From Halomonas halophila (GTDB taxonomy: Bacteria > Pseudomonadota > Gammaproteobacteria > Pseudomonadales > Halomonadaceae), in assembly GCF_030406665.1 (NCBI RefSeq), contig NZ_CP129121.1, positions 186,001 to 250,000 on the forward strand: a stretch of 64,000 nt of DNA. The letters run 5' to 3'. The notes beneath the pieces are model-generated. The model ran no database searches and had not been told where the DNA came from. It worked only from the letters and a program-made list of their open reading frames with translations. This document shows positions 41,421 through 50,517 of the stretch, piece by piece; the first letter of the stretch is position 1, and the number at the start of each line of letters is the position of its first letter. Both the position numbers and the translations under genes were made by a program.

Positions 41421-41463
41421 CAGTTGCGAGGTGCGAGGTACGAGGAGCAAGAGGTGAGGAGTG
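41421..41463. repeat. Short degenerate direct repeats of GCGAGGT type
   Basis: A run of near-copies of an eight-base motif (GCGAGGT, GCGAGGTA, CGAGGAGCA, GAGGTGAGGAG). Comparable purine-rich runs occur between genes in halomonads in my recollection. No function is visible. Confidence 0.55.
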
Positions 41464-41470
41464 AGTAATA

Positions 41471-41500
41471 AAGAAGGGCGCCCTGCGGGGCGCCCTTCTT
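41471..41500. terminator. Bidirectional terminator between ntrC and the peptidase gene
   Basis: Perfect 13-bp inverted repeat AAGAAGGGCGCCC / GGGCGCCCTTCTT with a 4-nt loop. Both ends are T- or A-rich, so it can stop transcripts from either side. Confidence 0.88.
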
Positions 41501-41530
41501 CTGTTCCGGGCTCAGGAACGCCGCTTCCGC

Positions 41531-43348
41531 TCAGCCGCGCTCGAGCGGCTGGGTGCGCTTCTCGAGCCAGGCCAGGGCCTCGCCCTCGAGCTTCGGCGCG
41601 AGCCGGCTGCGGACCTCGGCGTGATAGGCGTCGAGCCAGTCGGCCTCGGCGGGGTCGAGCAGGGCGACGTCGATCGGCCGGGCATCGATGGGGCACAGGG
41701 TCAGCGTCTCGAAGCGCAGGAAGTCGCCGAACTCGCTGGCCTCGGCGGGGCGGTTGGCGGCCAGGTTCTCGATGCGGATGCCCCATTGGCCCGGGCGATA
41801 CACGCCGGGCTCGATGGAGGTGATCATCCCCGGCTGCATGGCGGTGTGCGGCGCCACCGGCGCGTACCAGGCGATTACCTGCGGGCCCTCGTGGACGTTG
41901 AGGAAGTAGCCCACGCCGTGGCCGGTGCCGTGGCCGTAGTCGCGGCCGCTGGCCCACAGCGGGGCGCGGGCGATGGCGTCGAGCTGCGGCGAGGGGATGC
42001 CGCGCGGGAAGTGCGCCCGGGACAGGGCGATGGTGCCCTTGAGCACCCGAGTGTAGTCCTCGCGGTGGGCGTCCGTGATGGTGCCCACCGGCACCACCCG
42101 GGTGATGTCGGTGGTGCCGCCGTGGTACTGGCCGCCGGAGTCGATCAGCAGCAGGCCGTCGCCCTCGATGGTGGCGTGGGCCTCCGGCGTGGCGTGGTAG
42201 TGCGGCAGCGCACCGTTGGCGTTGTAGGCGGCGATGGTGCCGAAGCTGCGGCTGACGAAACCGGGGCGGCGGGCGCGGGCGGCGGTGAGCTGCTCGTCCA
42301 CGGTCAGCTCGGTGACCGCCTCGCCGCGCTCCAGCGCGGCCTCGAGCCAGGCGAAGAACTCGCACAGGGCCGCGCCGTCCTCCTCCATGGCCTCGCGCAC
42401 GTGGGCCAGGTCGGCGTCGCTCTTGCGGCCCTTGGCCAGGGTGCTGGGCTGGTAGGCCTCGGCCAGCGCCACGCCCTCGGGCAGCGCCTCGCGGGTGCCC
42501 AGGGTCAGCTTGGCCGGGTCGATCAGCACCCGGGCGTCGGCCGGCAGCGCATTGAGCCGGCGATGCCAGTCGGCGTAGTCCGCCACCGCGATGCCGTCGT
42601 CGGCCAGCGCCGCCGTGAGCTCGTCGTCGAGCTTGCCCGGGGCGATGAACAGCGTGGTGGTGTCGCGGCCCACCAGCAGGTGGGCGAGGAACACCGGGTT
42701 GAACGCGACGTCGGCGCCGCGCAGCTGGGTCAGCCAGGCGATGTCGTCGAGGGTCGAGATCGGGTGCCAGTCGGCGCCGTGCTCGGCCATGGCCTCGCGC
42801 ACCCGGGCCAGGCGCTCGCCGCGGGTCTCGTCGAGATAGGCCGCCGGATGGGCGTAGAGCGGCGCCTCCGGCAGCGCCGGGCGCTCCGGCCAGATGGCGT
42901 CGAGCAGGTCCAGGTCGCCGCGCAGGCGAACGCCCGCCGGGGCCAGATGCGCCTCGAGCCGGCGGGCATGAGCCAGCGCCACCACGTCGGCGTCGAAGCC
43001 GAGGGTGGCGCCCTCGTCGAGCCGATCGGCCAGCCAGCGCATCGGCGCGTCGGCCTGGCCGGGCTGTAGCTTCATCAGCGCGATGCCGCTGCCGGCCAGC
43101 TGTTCCTCGGCCTGAACCCAGTAGCGGCTGTCGACCCACACGCCGGCGGCGTCCTGGGTCACCACCAGGGTGCCCACCGAGCCGTCGAAGCCGGACAGCC
43201 AGGCGCGGCCGGCCCAGTGCTCGGGCAGGTACTCGGAGTTGTGCGGGTCGGAGGAGGGCAGCCACCAGGCGTCGATGGCGTGTTCGCGCATGACCTCGCG
43301 CAGGGCGTCGAGACGTTGGCGGGCGGTGTCGGCACTGGGTGAGGTCAT
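41531..43348 (-). CDS. Xaa-Pro aminopeptidase, M24B family
   Basis: A 605-residue pita-bread metallopeptidase of the long (three-domain) prolidase/APP2 type. Metal ligands: Asp in LLIDSGGQYHGG and TTDITRVV, His in YGHGTGHGVGYFLNVHEG, Glu in SIEPGVYRPG and GIRIENLAA. It releases N-terminal residues preceding proline. Cytosolic. Its ATG overlaps the stop of the peptide transporter gene (ATGA), so the pair imports and trims peptides. Confidence 0.94.
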   Translation of the reverse strand: MTSPSADTARQRLDALREVMREHAIDAWWLPSSDPHNSEYLPEHWAGRAWLSGFDGSVGTLVVTQDAAGVWVDSRYWVQAEEQLAGSGIALMKLQPGQADAPMRWLADRLDEGATLGFDADVVALAHARRLEAHLAPAGVRLRGDLDLLDAIWPERPALPEAPLYAHPAAYLDETRGERLARVREAMAEHGADWHPISTLDDIAWLTQLRGADVAFNPVFLAHLLVGRDTTTLFIAPGKLDDELTAALADDGIAVADYADWHRRLNALPADARVLIDPAKLTLGTREALPEGVALAEAYQPSTLAKGRKSDADLAHVREAMEEDGAALCEFFAWLEAALERGEAVTELTVDEQLTAARARRPGFVSRSFGTIAAYNANGALPHYHATPEAHATIEGDGLLLIDSGGQYHGGTTDITRVVPVGTITDAHREDYTRVLKGTIALSRAHFPRGIPSPQLDAIARAPLWASGRDYGHGTGHGVGYFLNVHEGPQVIAWYAPVAPHTAMQPGMITSIEPGVYRPGQWGIRIENLAANRPAEASEFGDFLRFETLTLCPIDARPIDVALLDPAEADWLDAYHAEVRSRLAPKLEGEALAWLEKRTQPLERG

Positions 43349-44937
43349 GCTTGGGCTCCTGAGTCGAGGGTGGCATCGGCGCCCGCGCGACGGGCGGCCG
43401 CCGGGTCGATGAGACGATGGTGTCCGAGCATGCGCTTGAACACCGGGACGAGCAACAGCAGCACCGCGGCGAAGATCACCAAGGCGATGGCGGAACGGCC
43501 GAACAGCTCGGGCAGCTGCTGGACTTCCTCGGGATTGACGTGGCCGCCGATCAGGCCGGCCACCAGGTTACCGAGCGCCGAACCGGTGAACCACAGGCCC
43601 ATCAGCTGACCCTGGGTGCGCCGCGGCGACAGGCCGGACATGGTGGAGAGGCCCACCGGGCTCAGGCACAGCTCGCCCAGCGTCAGCAGCAGCATGCTGG
43701 CGATGATCCACAGCGGCGAGACCAGCCCCGGGCCGCTCAGCACCTGCTGGGCGGCCAGTACCATCAGGCCGAAGCCGGCGGCGGCCAGCAGCAGGCCGAG
43801 CACGAACTTCATCGGGCTGCCGGGTTCCAGGCGACGGCGCCCCAGCGCCGGCCACAGCCAGCCGAACAGCGGGCCGAGCAGCACGATGAAGATGGGGTTC
43901 AGCGACTGGAACCAGACGGTGGGAATCTCCCAGCCGAACAGTCCGCGGTCGGTGTAGTTCTGGGCGAACAGGTTGTAGGAGGTGGGCTGTTGCTCGAAGG
44001 CCGCCCAGAAGAAGGCCGCGGCCACGATCAGCACGAAGCACACCGTGACCCGGGCACGCTCGTCGCGGTTCAGGCCGTTGAACAGCATCAGGTAGGCATA
44101 GAAGCCGATCGCCACCACGATCAGCACCGTGGTCATGACCTCGGCCAGGGCGCGGGCGTCGATGTGGATGACGTCGGTCGCGCTCAGCACCACCAGCCCG
44201 GCGATCAGCGCCATGATGCCGGCGACCCAGCTTCCGACGTGGCGGCGGCTTTGGGCCGGGGCATCCCAGCTGGCCTCGCGGCCGCGCTCGCGGTCGGCGC
44301 GCTGCATGGCCGGCACCGCCCACAGGCGGAAGATCAGCAGCGCTGCCAGCATGCCGAGCCCGCCGATGCCGAAGCCCCAGTGCCAGCCCCAGCGCTCCAG
44401 CATCACGCCGCTGATCAGCGGCGCCAGCAGCGCGCCGAGGTTGATGCCCATGTAGAAGATGGCAAAGCCGCCGTCGCGGCGCACGTCGCCGTCATCATAG
44501 AGGCCGCCGACCATCACCGAGATGCAGGTCTTGAACAGTCCCGAGCCGAGCACGATCAGGATCAGGCCGACGAAGAAGGCCGGCGCGCCGAACGGTGCCG
44601 ACAGCGCGATGGCCAGGTGGCCCAGGGCGATCAGTACCGAGCCGTACCACACCGCCCGGCGCTGGCCGAGCCAGTTATCGGCCAGCCAGCCGCCGGGCAG
44701 GGCGGCCAGATAGATGGCGCCGGCGTAGAGACCGACGATGGCCGAGGCGGTCTTCTCGTCGAACCCCAGGCCGCCGTCGAAGAGGCTGGCGGCCATGAAC
44801 AGCACCAGCAGCGGGCGGATGCCGTAGTAGGAGAAGCGTTCCCACATCTCGGTGAAGAACAGCGGCCCCAGCGGGCGCGGATGGCCGAAGAAGCCGCGAT
44901 CCCGTCGGGAGGTCGCGGCGTCGGAGGTGGAGGTCAT
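43345..44937 (-). CDS. Proton-dependent oligopeptide transporter (POT/PTR family)
   Basis: A 530-residue MFS carrier with about 14 helices. The ExxERFxYYG signature is FFTEMWERFSYYGIRPLLVL near residue 28, followed by LPGGWLADNWLGQRRAVW and FFWAAFEQQPTSYNLFAQ. The start at 44937 gives a short cytoplasmic tail before the signature. It takes up di- and tripeptides with protons and is coupled by a 4-bp overlap to an Xaa-Pro peptidase. Confidence 0.93.
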   Translation of the reverse strand: MTSTSDAATSRRDRGFFGHPRPLGPLFFTEMWERFSYYGIRPLLVLFMAASLFDGGLGFDEKTASAIVGLYAGAIYLAALPGGWLADNWLGQRRAVWYGSVLIALGHLAIALSAPFGAPAFFVGLILIVLGSGLFKTCISVMVGGLYDDGDVRRDGGFAIFYMGINLGALLAPLISGVMLERWGWHWGFGIGGLGMLAALLIFRLWAVPAMQRADRERGREASWDAPAQSRRHVGSWVAGIMALIAGLVVLSATDVIHIDARALAEVMTTVLIVVAIGFYAYLMLFNGLNRDERARVTVCFVLIVAAAFFWAAFEQQPTSYNLFAQNYTDRGLFGWEIPTVWFQSLNPIFIVLLGPLFGWLWPALGRRRLEPGSPMKFVLGLLLAAAGFGLMVLAAQQVLSGPGLVSPLWIIASMLLLTLGELCLSPVGLSTMSGLSPRRTQGQLMGLWFTGSALGNLVAGLIGGHVNPEEVQQLPELFGRSAIALVIFAAVLLLLVPVFKRMLGHHRLIDPAAARRAGADATLDSGAQA

Positions 44938-45250
44938 GAAACGTCTGCCTTGTCGCTTGCTTGTGCATTGTCGACCGCGCCCGGCGAGAGTCCACGACGC
45001 CATATGTTGGCGTTTGCTGCTGAATAACCAGCAGTGTGGATGGCATTTTTTCTGTCTGGCGCGGTTCAGGCGGGCGATTCTATGGTGTTTTGTTAGCCAA
45101 CGAAATACGACGGAAGCGGTATGGCGAGGCGCGCCTCGGGGAAGGGGCGGCGCGCCACCGCCAAAAGACTAATGTGAGCGGTTTCGAGCGCTGCCTATAG
45201 TGACTCGACGCGTGCCTTGCACGCCGTCTTTCGGAAGGGAGTCCGTCGTC
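44938..45250. other. Divergent promoter region of the peptide-transport and HMG-CoA-lyase operons
   Basis: 313 bp without a gene. It holds an inverted repeat CTGCTG-N6-CAGCAG (45017-45034), a GGCGCGCC palindrome (45127-45136) and a second GGCGCGCC (45148-45156). A TATAGT (45196) may be the -10 for the rightward operon. No recognisable named operator is seen. Confidence 0.5.
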
Positions 45251-46210
45251 ATGTCCGTCGCCGATCGCCTCGAGCGTCAGCCTTCGCGAGTCCATGTCAC
45301 CGAGGTGGGGCCGCGGGACGGCCTGCAGAACGAGTCCGTCATCCTGAGCACCGCCGAGAAGCTCGAGCTGGTGCATGCGCTGATGGATGCGGGCGTCCGC
45401 GCCTTCGAGATTTCCTCCTTCGTCAGCCCCAAGGCGGTGCCGGCGCTGGCCGATGCCGGCGAGCTGGTCGCCGCGCTGCGCGGCTTCGAGGGCCTTCACC
45501 TGTCGGCCCTGGTGCCCAACCGCCGGGGTGCCGAGCGCGCGCTGGAGGCCGGCGTCGACGCCGTGGTGATGTTCGTCTCGGCCTCGGAGACCCACAACGC
45601 CAAGAACGTGAACCGCTCGGTGGCGGCCTCGCTCGAGGGCTTCGAGGAGGTGGCGCGGCTGCTCGAGGGCAGCGGCGTCGAGCTGCGCGGGGCGATCGCC
45701 ACCAGCTTCGGCTGTCCCTTCGAGGGCGATATCGAGGTCGGTGCGGTGGGGCGGATCGCCCGCCACTTCGCCGACATCGGCGTGCGCCACGTCTCGCTCG
45801 GCGACACCACCGGCATGGCCACGCCGCCGCTGGTCAGCGAGCGCATCCGGCACCTGCGCGAGGACGCCCCGTCGATCGTCCCCACCCTGCACTTCCACAA
45901 CACCCGCGGCATCGGCCTGGCCAACGTCATGCAGGGGCTCGCCCTCGGCGTGGACCGCTACGAGAGCTCCATCGGCGGCCTCGGGGGCTGCCCCTTCGCG
46001 CCCGGGGCCTCGGGCAATATCGCCAGCGAGGATCTGGTCTACCTGCTCGACGAGATGGGCATCGACACCGGTATCGATCTCACCGGCATGATCGAGGCCG
46101 CCCGGGTCGCCACGCGGCTGATGGGCCGCGACCTGCCGGGGCAGGTGTCCAAGGCCGGGGCGCGCCTGACGCTCGGCGACTGTTCCGCCGTTCCCACCGC
46201 ACGAGGATGA
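45251..46210 (+). CDS. mvaB: Hydroxymethylglutaryl-CoA lyase family enzyme
   Basis: A 319-residue DRE-TIM metallolyase. EVGPRDGLQNE gives the divalent metal and catalytic Arg-Asp, the SLGDTTGMATP segment follows, and GGLGGCPFAPGASGNIASEDLVYLL is the HMGL active-site loop with its Cys. It cleaves (S)-HMG-CoA to acetyl-CoA and acetoacetate, as the last step of leucine breakdown. Here no leucine genes are near: the next genes are a CoA transferase and a TTT transporter, so the substrate may be a free HMG-like acid. ATG at 45251 with GGGAG upstream. Confidence 0.9.
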   Translation: MSVADRLERQPSRVHVTEVGPRDGLQNESVILSTAEKLELVHALMDAGVRAFEISSFVSPKAVPALADAGELVAALRGFEGLHLSALVPNRRGAERALEAGVDAVVMFVSASETHNAKNVNRSVAASLEGFEEVARLLEGSGVELRGAIATSFGCPFEGDIEVGAVGRIARHFADIGVRHVSLGDTTGMATPPLVSERIRHLREDAPSIVPTLHFHNTRGIGLANVMQGLALGVDRYESSIGGLGGCPFAPGASGNIASEDLVYLLDEMGIDTGIDLTGMIEAARVATRLMGRDLPGQVSKAGARLTLGDCSAVPTARG

Positions 46211-47418
46211 GCATGCTCGACTCCGCCACGTCTTCTTCGGGTTCCCTGCAGGGCATCCGCGTCATCGACCTGACTCGGGTGATCTCGGGGCCCTTCTGCA
46301 CCCAGATACTGGGCGATCACGGCGCCGAAGTGATCAAGGTCGAGCCGCCCGGACGCGGCGACATCGTTCGCTCCCAGGGCAACATGGTGAACGGCTTCAG
46401 CTGGTACTTCGCCCAGTTCAACCGCAACAAGCGTTCCCTGACCCTGGACCTGCGCCAGGAGGAGGGCAAGGCCGTGCTGAGCCGGCTGCTGGAAGACGCC
46501 GACGTGCTGGTGGAGAACTTTCGCCCCGGTGTCATGGCCAGGATGGGCTTCAGCGACGAGGTGCTGCGCGAGCGCTTCCCGCACCTGGTGGTGGGGCGCA
46601 TCAACGGCTTCGGCTCCAGTGGCCCGTATCGAGATCGTCCGGCCTACGACTTCATCGCCCAGGCGATGAGCGGCTTCATGGGCGTGAACGGCCACGAGAG
46701 CGGCGAGCCCATGCGGGCCGCGCCGCCGATCAGCGACATGGTCGCCAGCCAGAACCTGGCCTTCGGCATCAGCGCGGCGCTGGTGCGTCGCGAGCGCACC
46801 GGCCAGGGCGATATCGTCGAGACCGCGCTGACCAACGGCCTGATCAGCATGATGGGGTATCTGGCGGCGGAGTACTTCGCCACCGGCGAGGTGCCGAAAC
46901 GCACCGGCAACGACCATCCCATGCTCTACCCCTACGGCTTGTTTCAGGCCAGCGACGGCGAGGTCGCCATCGCGCCGAGCAACGACACCATGGTCGAGCG
47001 CTTCCTCGGCGCGCTCGACATGCTGGAACTGCTGGAGGACGAGCGCTTCCTCGACAACCGCCGCCGCATGGACAACCGCGAGGCGCTGCGCGAGATCCTC
47101 GACCGCGAGATCGCGCGGCGCAGCGTGGCGGAGTGGATCGAGCACTTCAACGAGGCCGGGGTGCCCTGCGGCCGAGTCTACGACCTGCACGAGACGTTCG
47201 AGGATCCGCAGGTCCGCGAGCAGCAGATGGCGCTGGAGCTCGACCAGGGCGAGCGCGGCAAGGTGCCGACCACCGGCTTCCCGGTGAAGATGTCCGAGGC
47301 CCCGGCGGCCATCCACCACCCGGTGCCGGAGCTCGGCGAGCACACCGAGGAGATCCTCGCCGCGCTGGGGTTGGCGGCCGCCGAGCGCGGGGCGCTGCGC
47401 GACAAGGGCGTCATCTGA
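46207..47418 (+). CDS. CaiB/BaiF family CoA transferase
   Basis: A 403-residue family III CoA transferase (formyl-CoA transferase type). RVIDLTRVISGPFCTQILGDHGAEVIKVEPP is the N-terminal half of the active site. The catalytic Asp is expected in YDFIAQAMSGFMG. It moves CoA from a donor acyl-CoA to a carboxylic acid. The start overlaps the lyase stop as ATGA. The second ATG at 46213 has a better-placed GAGGA and could be used instead. Confidence 0.9.
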   Translation: MSMLDSATSSSGSLQGIRVIDLTRVISGPFCTQILGDHGAEVIKVEPPGRGDIVRSQGNMVNGFSWYFAQFNRNKRSLTLDLRQEEGKAVLSRLLEDADVLVENFRPGVMARMGFSDEVLRERFPHLVVGRINGFGSSGPYRDRPAYDFIAQAMSGFMGVNGHESGEPMRAAPPISDMVASQNLAFGISAALVRRERTGQGDIVETALTNGLISMMGYLAAEYFATGEVPKRTGNDHPMLYPYGLFQASDGEVAIAPSNDTMVERFLGALDMLELLEDERFLDNRRRMDNREALREILDREIARRSVAEWIEHFNEAGVPCGRVYDLHETFEDPQVREQQMALELDQGERGKVPTTGFPVKMSEAPAAIHHPVPELGEHTEEILAALGLAAAERGALRDKGVI

Positions 47419-47476
47419 ACCGCCCCTGCGGGGCAGGCACAGCAGCACGACAACAACAAGGACCAGGAGCGACGAC

Positions 47477-48472
47477 ATGCCGATCACTTCCATGACACCC
47501 CGCCGCCTGATGGCCTCCACCCTGCTGGGGCTGGGCCTGACGGGCGGCCTTGCCGGCCAGGCGCTGGCCATCGACGAGTGCATCGCCCCGGCCGACCCCG
47601 GTGGCGGCTGGGACTTCACCTGCCGCTCGGTGGGCCAGCTGCTGCGCGAGCTGGACCTGGTCGACGGCAACGTCCAGGTGACCAACATGCCGGGCGGCGT
47701 GGGCGCCGTGGCGTTCTCCAACGTGGCCGGCAAGCGTGCCGACGACAGCGATCTGATGGTGGCCACCAGCACCGTGGGCATGACCCAGATCGCCCAGGGG
47801 CGCTACCCGGGCGACGCCGACACCATGCGCTGGCTGGGGATGCTCGGCACCGACGTTGGGGTGATCCTGGTCGATGACGAGAGCGCCTATCAGACCCTCG
47901 ACCAGCTGCTCGAGGCGATCGTTGCCGACCCCACCTCGGTGGTGATGTCCGGCTCCAGCGGCGCCGGCGGCTGGGACCATATCCGCGCGCTGATGCTGGC
48001 CAAGGCCGCGGGGCTGCCGGGGGATCGCATCGGCGCGCTACGCTGGGTGCAGTTCGACGGCGGCGGGCCGGCCGTGACCCAGATGATGGGTGGTCACGTG
48101 GATGCGGTCTCCACCGACCTGGGCGAGATCGCCGGCTTCATCGAGTCCGGCGACGTGCGGGTGCTGGCGGTGCTCTCCGACGAGCCGCTGCCCGAGCCGT
48201 TCGACGCGCTGCCGACGGCCGTCTCCCAGGGCTACGACGTGACCGGTTACAACTGGCGCGGTTTCTATACCGGTGGCGAGGTCTCGGACGACGATTACGC
48301 GGCCATGGTCGAGACCCTCCATGCCCTTTATGAAAGCGACGAGTGGAAGGCGGTCGCGGCGCAGAACGGCCTGGTGCCGCTGTGGCGCGGTGGCGACGAG
48401 TTCAGCGACTTCGTGCGCGAGTCGATCGACAGCGTCGAGGCCATTTCCCGCGAGATCGGAGTCATTCAGTGA
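47477..48472 (+). CDS. Tripartite tricarboxylate transporter binding protein (TctC)
   Basis: A 331-residue periplasmic protein with signal (GLTGGLAGQALAIDECI). The TctC features are CIAPADPGGGWDFTC at the mature N-terminus, VTNMPGGVGAVAFSNVAG and ADPTSVVMSGSSGAGGWDH. Binds a carboxylate ligand and delivers it to TctAB. It follows the CoA transferase by 58 bp. Confidence 0.93.
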   Translation: MPITSMTPRRLMASTLLGLGLTGGLAGQALAIDECIAPADPGGGWDFTCRSVGQLLRELDLVDGNVQVTNMPGGVGAVAFSNVAGKRADDSDLMVATSTVGMTQIAQGRYPGDADTMRWLGMLGTDVGVILVDDESAYQTLDQLLEAIVADPTSVVMSGSSGAGGWDHIRALMLAKAAGLPGDRIGALRWVQFDGGGPAVTQMMGGHVDAVSTDLGEIAGFIESGDVRVLAVLSDEPLPEPFDALPTAVSQGYDVTGYNWRGFYTGGEVSDDDYAAMVETLHALYESDEWKAVAAQNGLVPLWRGGDEFSDFVRESIDSVEAISREIGVIQ

Positions 48473-48933
48473 GCGCCGCCCCGCCGATTCGCCATGCCGC
48501 CCTGGGCGACCGCATCGCCGGGGCGGCGCTGGCACTGCTGGCGCTGGGCGCCTGGTGGCACTCGCATACCTTCGTCACCGGTTTCATGCAGCCGGTGGGG
48601 CCGGGGGTCTTCCCCCGGCTGGTCAGCGTGCCGCTGGGCGTGCTGTCGCTGTACCTGATTGCGCGCCCCGGCATCAATCAGCGCTGGCCGGAGAAGACGG
48701 CGCTGGTGCGCCAGCTCGGCATGCTGCTGCTGCTGGGCTGCTATGCCATCGTGCTCGAGCCGCTGGGCTTCGTGCCGGCGACGCTGCTGGCCACGGTGCT
48801 GCTGATGCGCCTGTTCGGTGCCCGATGGCGTCAGGCCCTGCCATACGGGGCGCTGCTCGGGTTTGCGCTGTACGTGCTGTTCGAATTCGCCCTGGGCATT
48901 CCGCTGCCCGACACGCCCGGCTGGAGTGGGTAG
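48469..48933 (+). CDS. Tripartite tricarboxylate transporter small subunit (TctB)
   Basis: A 154-residue protein with four membrane segments (IAGAALALLALGAWW, GVFPRLVSVPLGVLSLYLI, LGMLLLLGCYAIVLEPLGF, YGALLGFALYVLFEFALG). The start is a GTG at 48469 that overlaps the TctC stop as GTGA; an in-frame upstream reading is not TctB-like. It is the usual small partner of TctA. Confidence 0.85.
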   Translation: MSAAPPIRHAALGDRIAGAALALLALGAWWHSHTFVTGFMQPVGPGVFPRLVSVPLGVLSLYLIARPGINQRWPEKTALVRQLGMLLLLGCYAIVLEPLGFVPATLLATVLLMRLFGARWRQALPYGALLGFALYVLFEFALGIPLPDTPGWSG

Positions 48934-48942
48934 CGATACGTC

Positions 48943-50439
48943 ATGGATATTCTCGACTTCCTCGTGCACGGGTTCGCGGTGGCGCTGCAGCCCGAACATC
49001 TGCTGCTGGCGCTGATCGGCTGCACCGTCGGTACCCTGATCGGCGCCCTGCCAGGGCTGGGGCCGGTGAACGGCGTGGCGCTGATGATCCCGCTGGCGTT
49101 CAACTTCGGGCTGGCGCCCACCGCGGCGCTGATCCTGCTGGTCAGCGTGTATTACGGCTGCATGTATGGCGGCCGCATCAGCTCCATCGTGCTCAACATT
49201 CCCGGCGACGAGCCGGCGATGATGACGACCCTCGACGGCTACCCGATGGCGCGCGCCGGCCGCGGCGGCGAGGCGCTGGGGCTGTCCGCCGTGGCCTCCT
49301 TCGTCGGGGCGACCATCGCCACCATCGGCCTGACGCTGTTCGCGCCGCTGCTGGTCAAGGTGGCGATCCGCTTCGGGCCCGCCGAGTACTTCGCGCTGTT
49401 CATGCTGGCCTTCGCCACCATCGGCGGGGTGACCTCCGGCAGCTTCACCAAGAGTTTCATCGCCGCCTGCCTGGGCCTGCTGCTCGGCACGGTGGGGATC
49501 GATCCCGTCAGCAGCGTGGCGCGCTACACCTTCGGCTGGTATGAGCTCTATGACGGCATCGACTATCTGGTGGCGCTGATCGGGCTGTTCGCCATCTCCG
49601 AGTGCCTGCTGTTCCTGGAGCGTGATCATCGCCTGGAGATCACGCCCGTGCGGCTCGGCTCGGCCGTGCCGGGCATGCGGCGCTCGAAAAGCTGCGCTTC
49701 GACCATCGGCCGCGGCTCGCTGATCGGCTTCATCGCCGGTGTGCTGCCCGGCGCCGGCGCCTCGCTCGGCAGCTTCCTGTCCTATTCGCTGGAGAAGCGC
49801 CGCTGGGGCGACAAGGGCGACTTCGGTCGCGGCGACCCCCGCGGCGTGGCGGCCCCGGAGGCGGGCAACAACGCCGCCGCCGGCGGGGCGCTGATCCCCA
49901 TGCTGTCGCTGGGCATCCCCGGCAGCGGCACCACCGCCATCCTGCTGGCGCTGCTGCTGTCGATGAACATCACCCCCGGGCCGCTGCTGTTCGAGCAGCA
50001 GCCGGACATGGTCTGGGGCCTGGTGGCGGCGCTGTTCATCGGCAACGTCATGCTGCTGGTGCTCAACATCCCGCTGGTGGGGCTGTTCGCCAAGGTGCTG
50101 CAGGCGCCCTCCTGGTTCCTGATGCCGATGGTGGTGCTGGTGGCCTTCGTGGGGGTCTATTCGCTCAACAACAGTCCCTTCGACCTCTTCATGATGCTGG
50201 CCTTCGGCGTGCTCGGCTATGTGCTGCGCAAGCTCGAGATTCCCACCGTGCCGGTGGTGCTGGGGCTGCTGCTGGGTGGGCAGATGGAGTTCAACCTGCG
50301 GCGGGCGATGTCGATCACCGGCGGCGACTGGAGCATCCTGTGGAGCAGCGGGATCTCGATCGGCATCTATGTCTTCGCCGCGACCCTGCTGTGCGCCGGG
50401 CTGATCTATGCGCTGCTGGTCAAGCGCCGGCTGGTCTGA
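48943..50439 (+). CDS. Tripartite tricarboxylate transporter large permease (TctA)
   Basis: A 498-residue permease with about twelve helices. The conserved GCTVGTLIGALPGLGPVNGV and YYGCMYGGRISSIVLNIPGD motifs and a duplicated half (GFIAGVLPGAGASLG, LSLGIPGSGTTAILLALL) are typical. The last gene of the lyase / CoA transferase / Tct operon. Confidence 0.94.
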   Translation: MDILDFLVHGFAVALQPEHLLLALIGCTVGTLIGALPGLGPVNGVALMIPLAFNFGLAPTAALILLVSVYYGCMYGGRISSIVLNIPGDEPAMMTTLDGYPMARAGRGGEALGLSAVASFVGATIATIGLTLFAPLLVKVAIRFGPAEYFALFMLAFATIGGVTSGSFTKSFIAACLGLLLGTVGIDPVSSVARYTFGWYELYDGIDYLVALIGLFAISECLLFLERDHRLEITPVRLGSAVPGMRRSKSCASTIGRGSLIGFIAGVLPGAGASLGSFLSYSLEKRRWGDKGDFGRGDPRGVAAPEAGNNAAAGGALIPMLSLGIPGSGTTAILLALLLSMNITPGPLLFEQQPDMVWGLVAALFIGNVMLLVLNIPLVGLFAKVLQAPSWFLMPMVVLVAFVGVYSLNNSPFDLFMMLAFGVLGYVLRKLEIPTVPVVLGLLLGGQMEFNLRRAMSITGGDWSILWSSGISIGIYVFAATLLCAGLIYALLVKRRLV

Positions 50440-50517
50440 CGGAAAGCGAAAGCCGCGCCGGCGGCTTGGGTGGCGTGCCTCCCGGTGCCAGAATGAAGGC
50501 CTCAAGGAGGAACGCCC

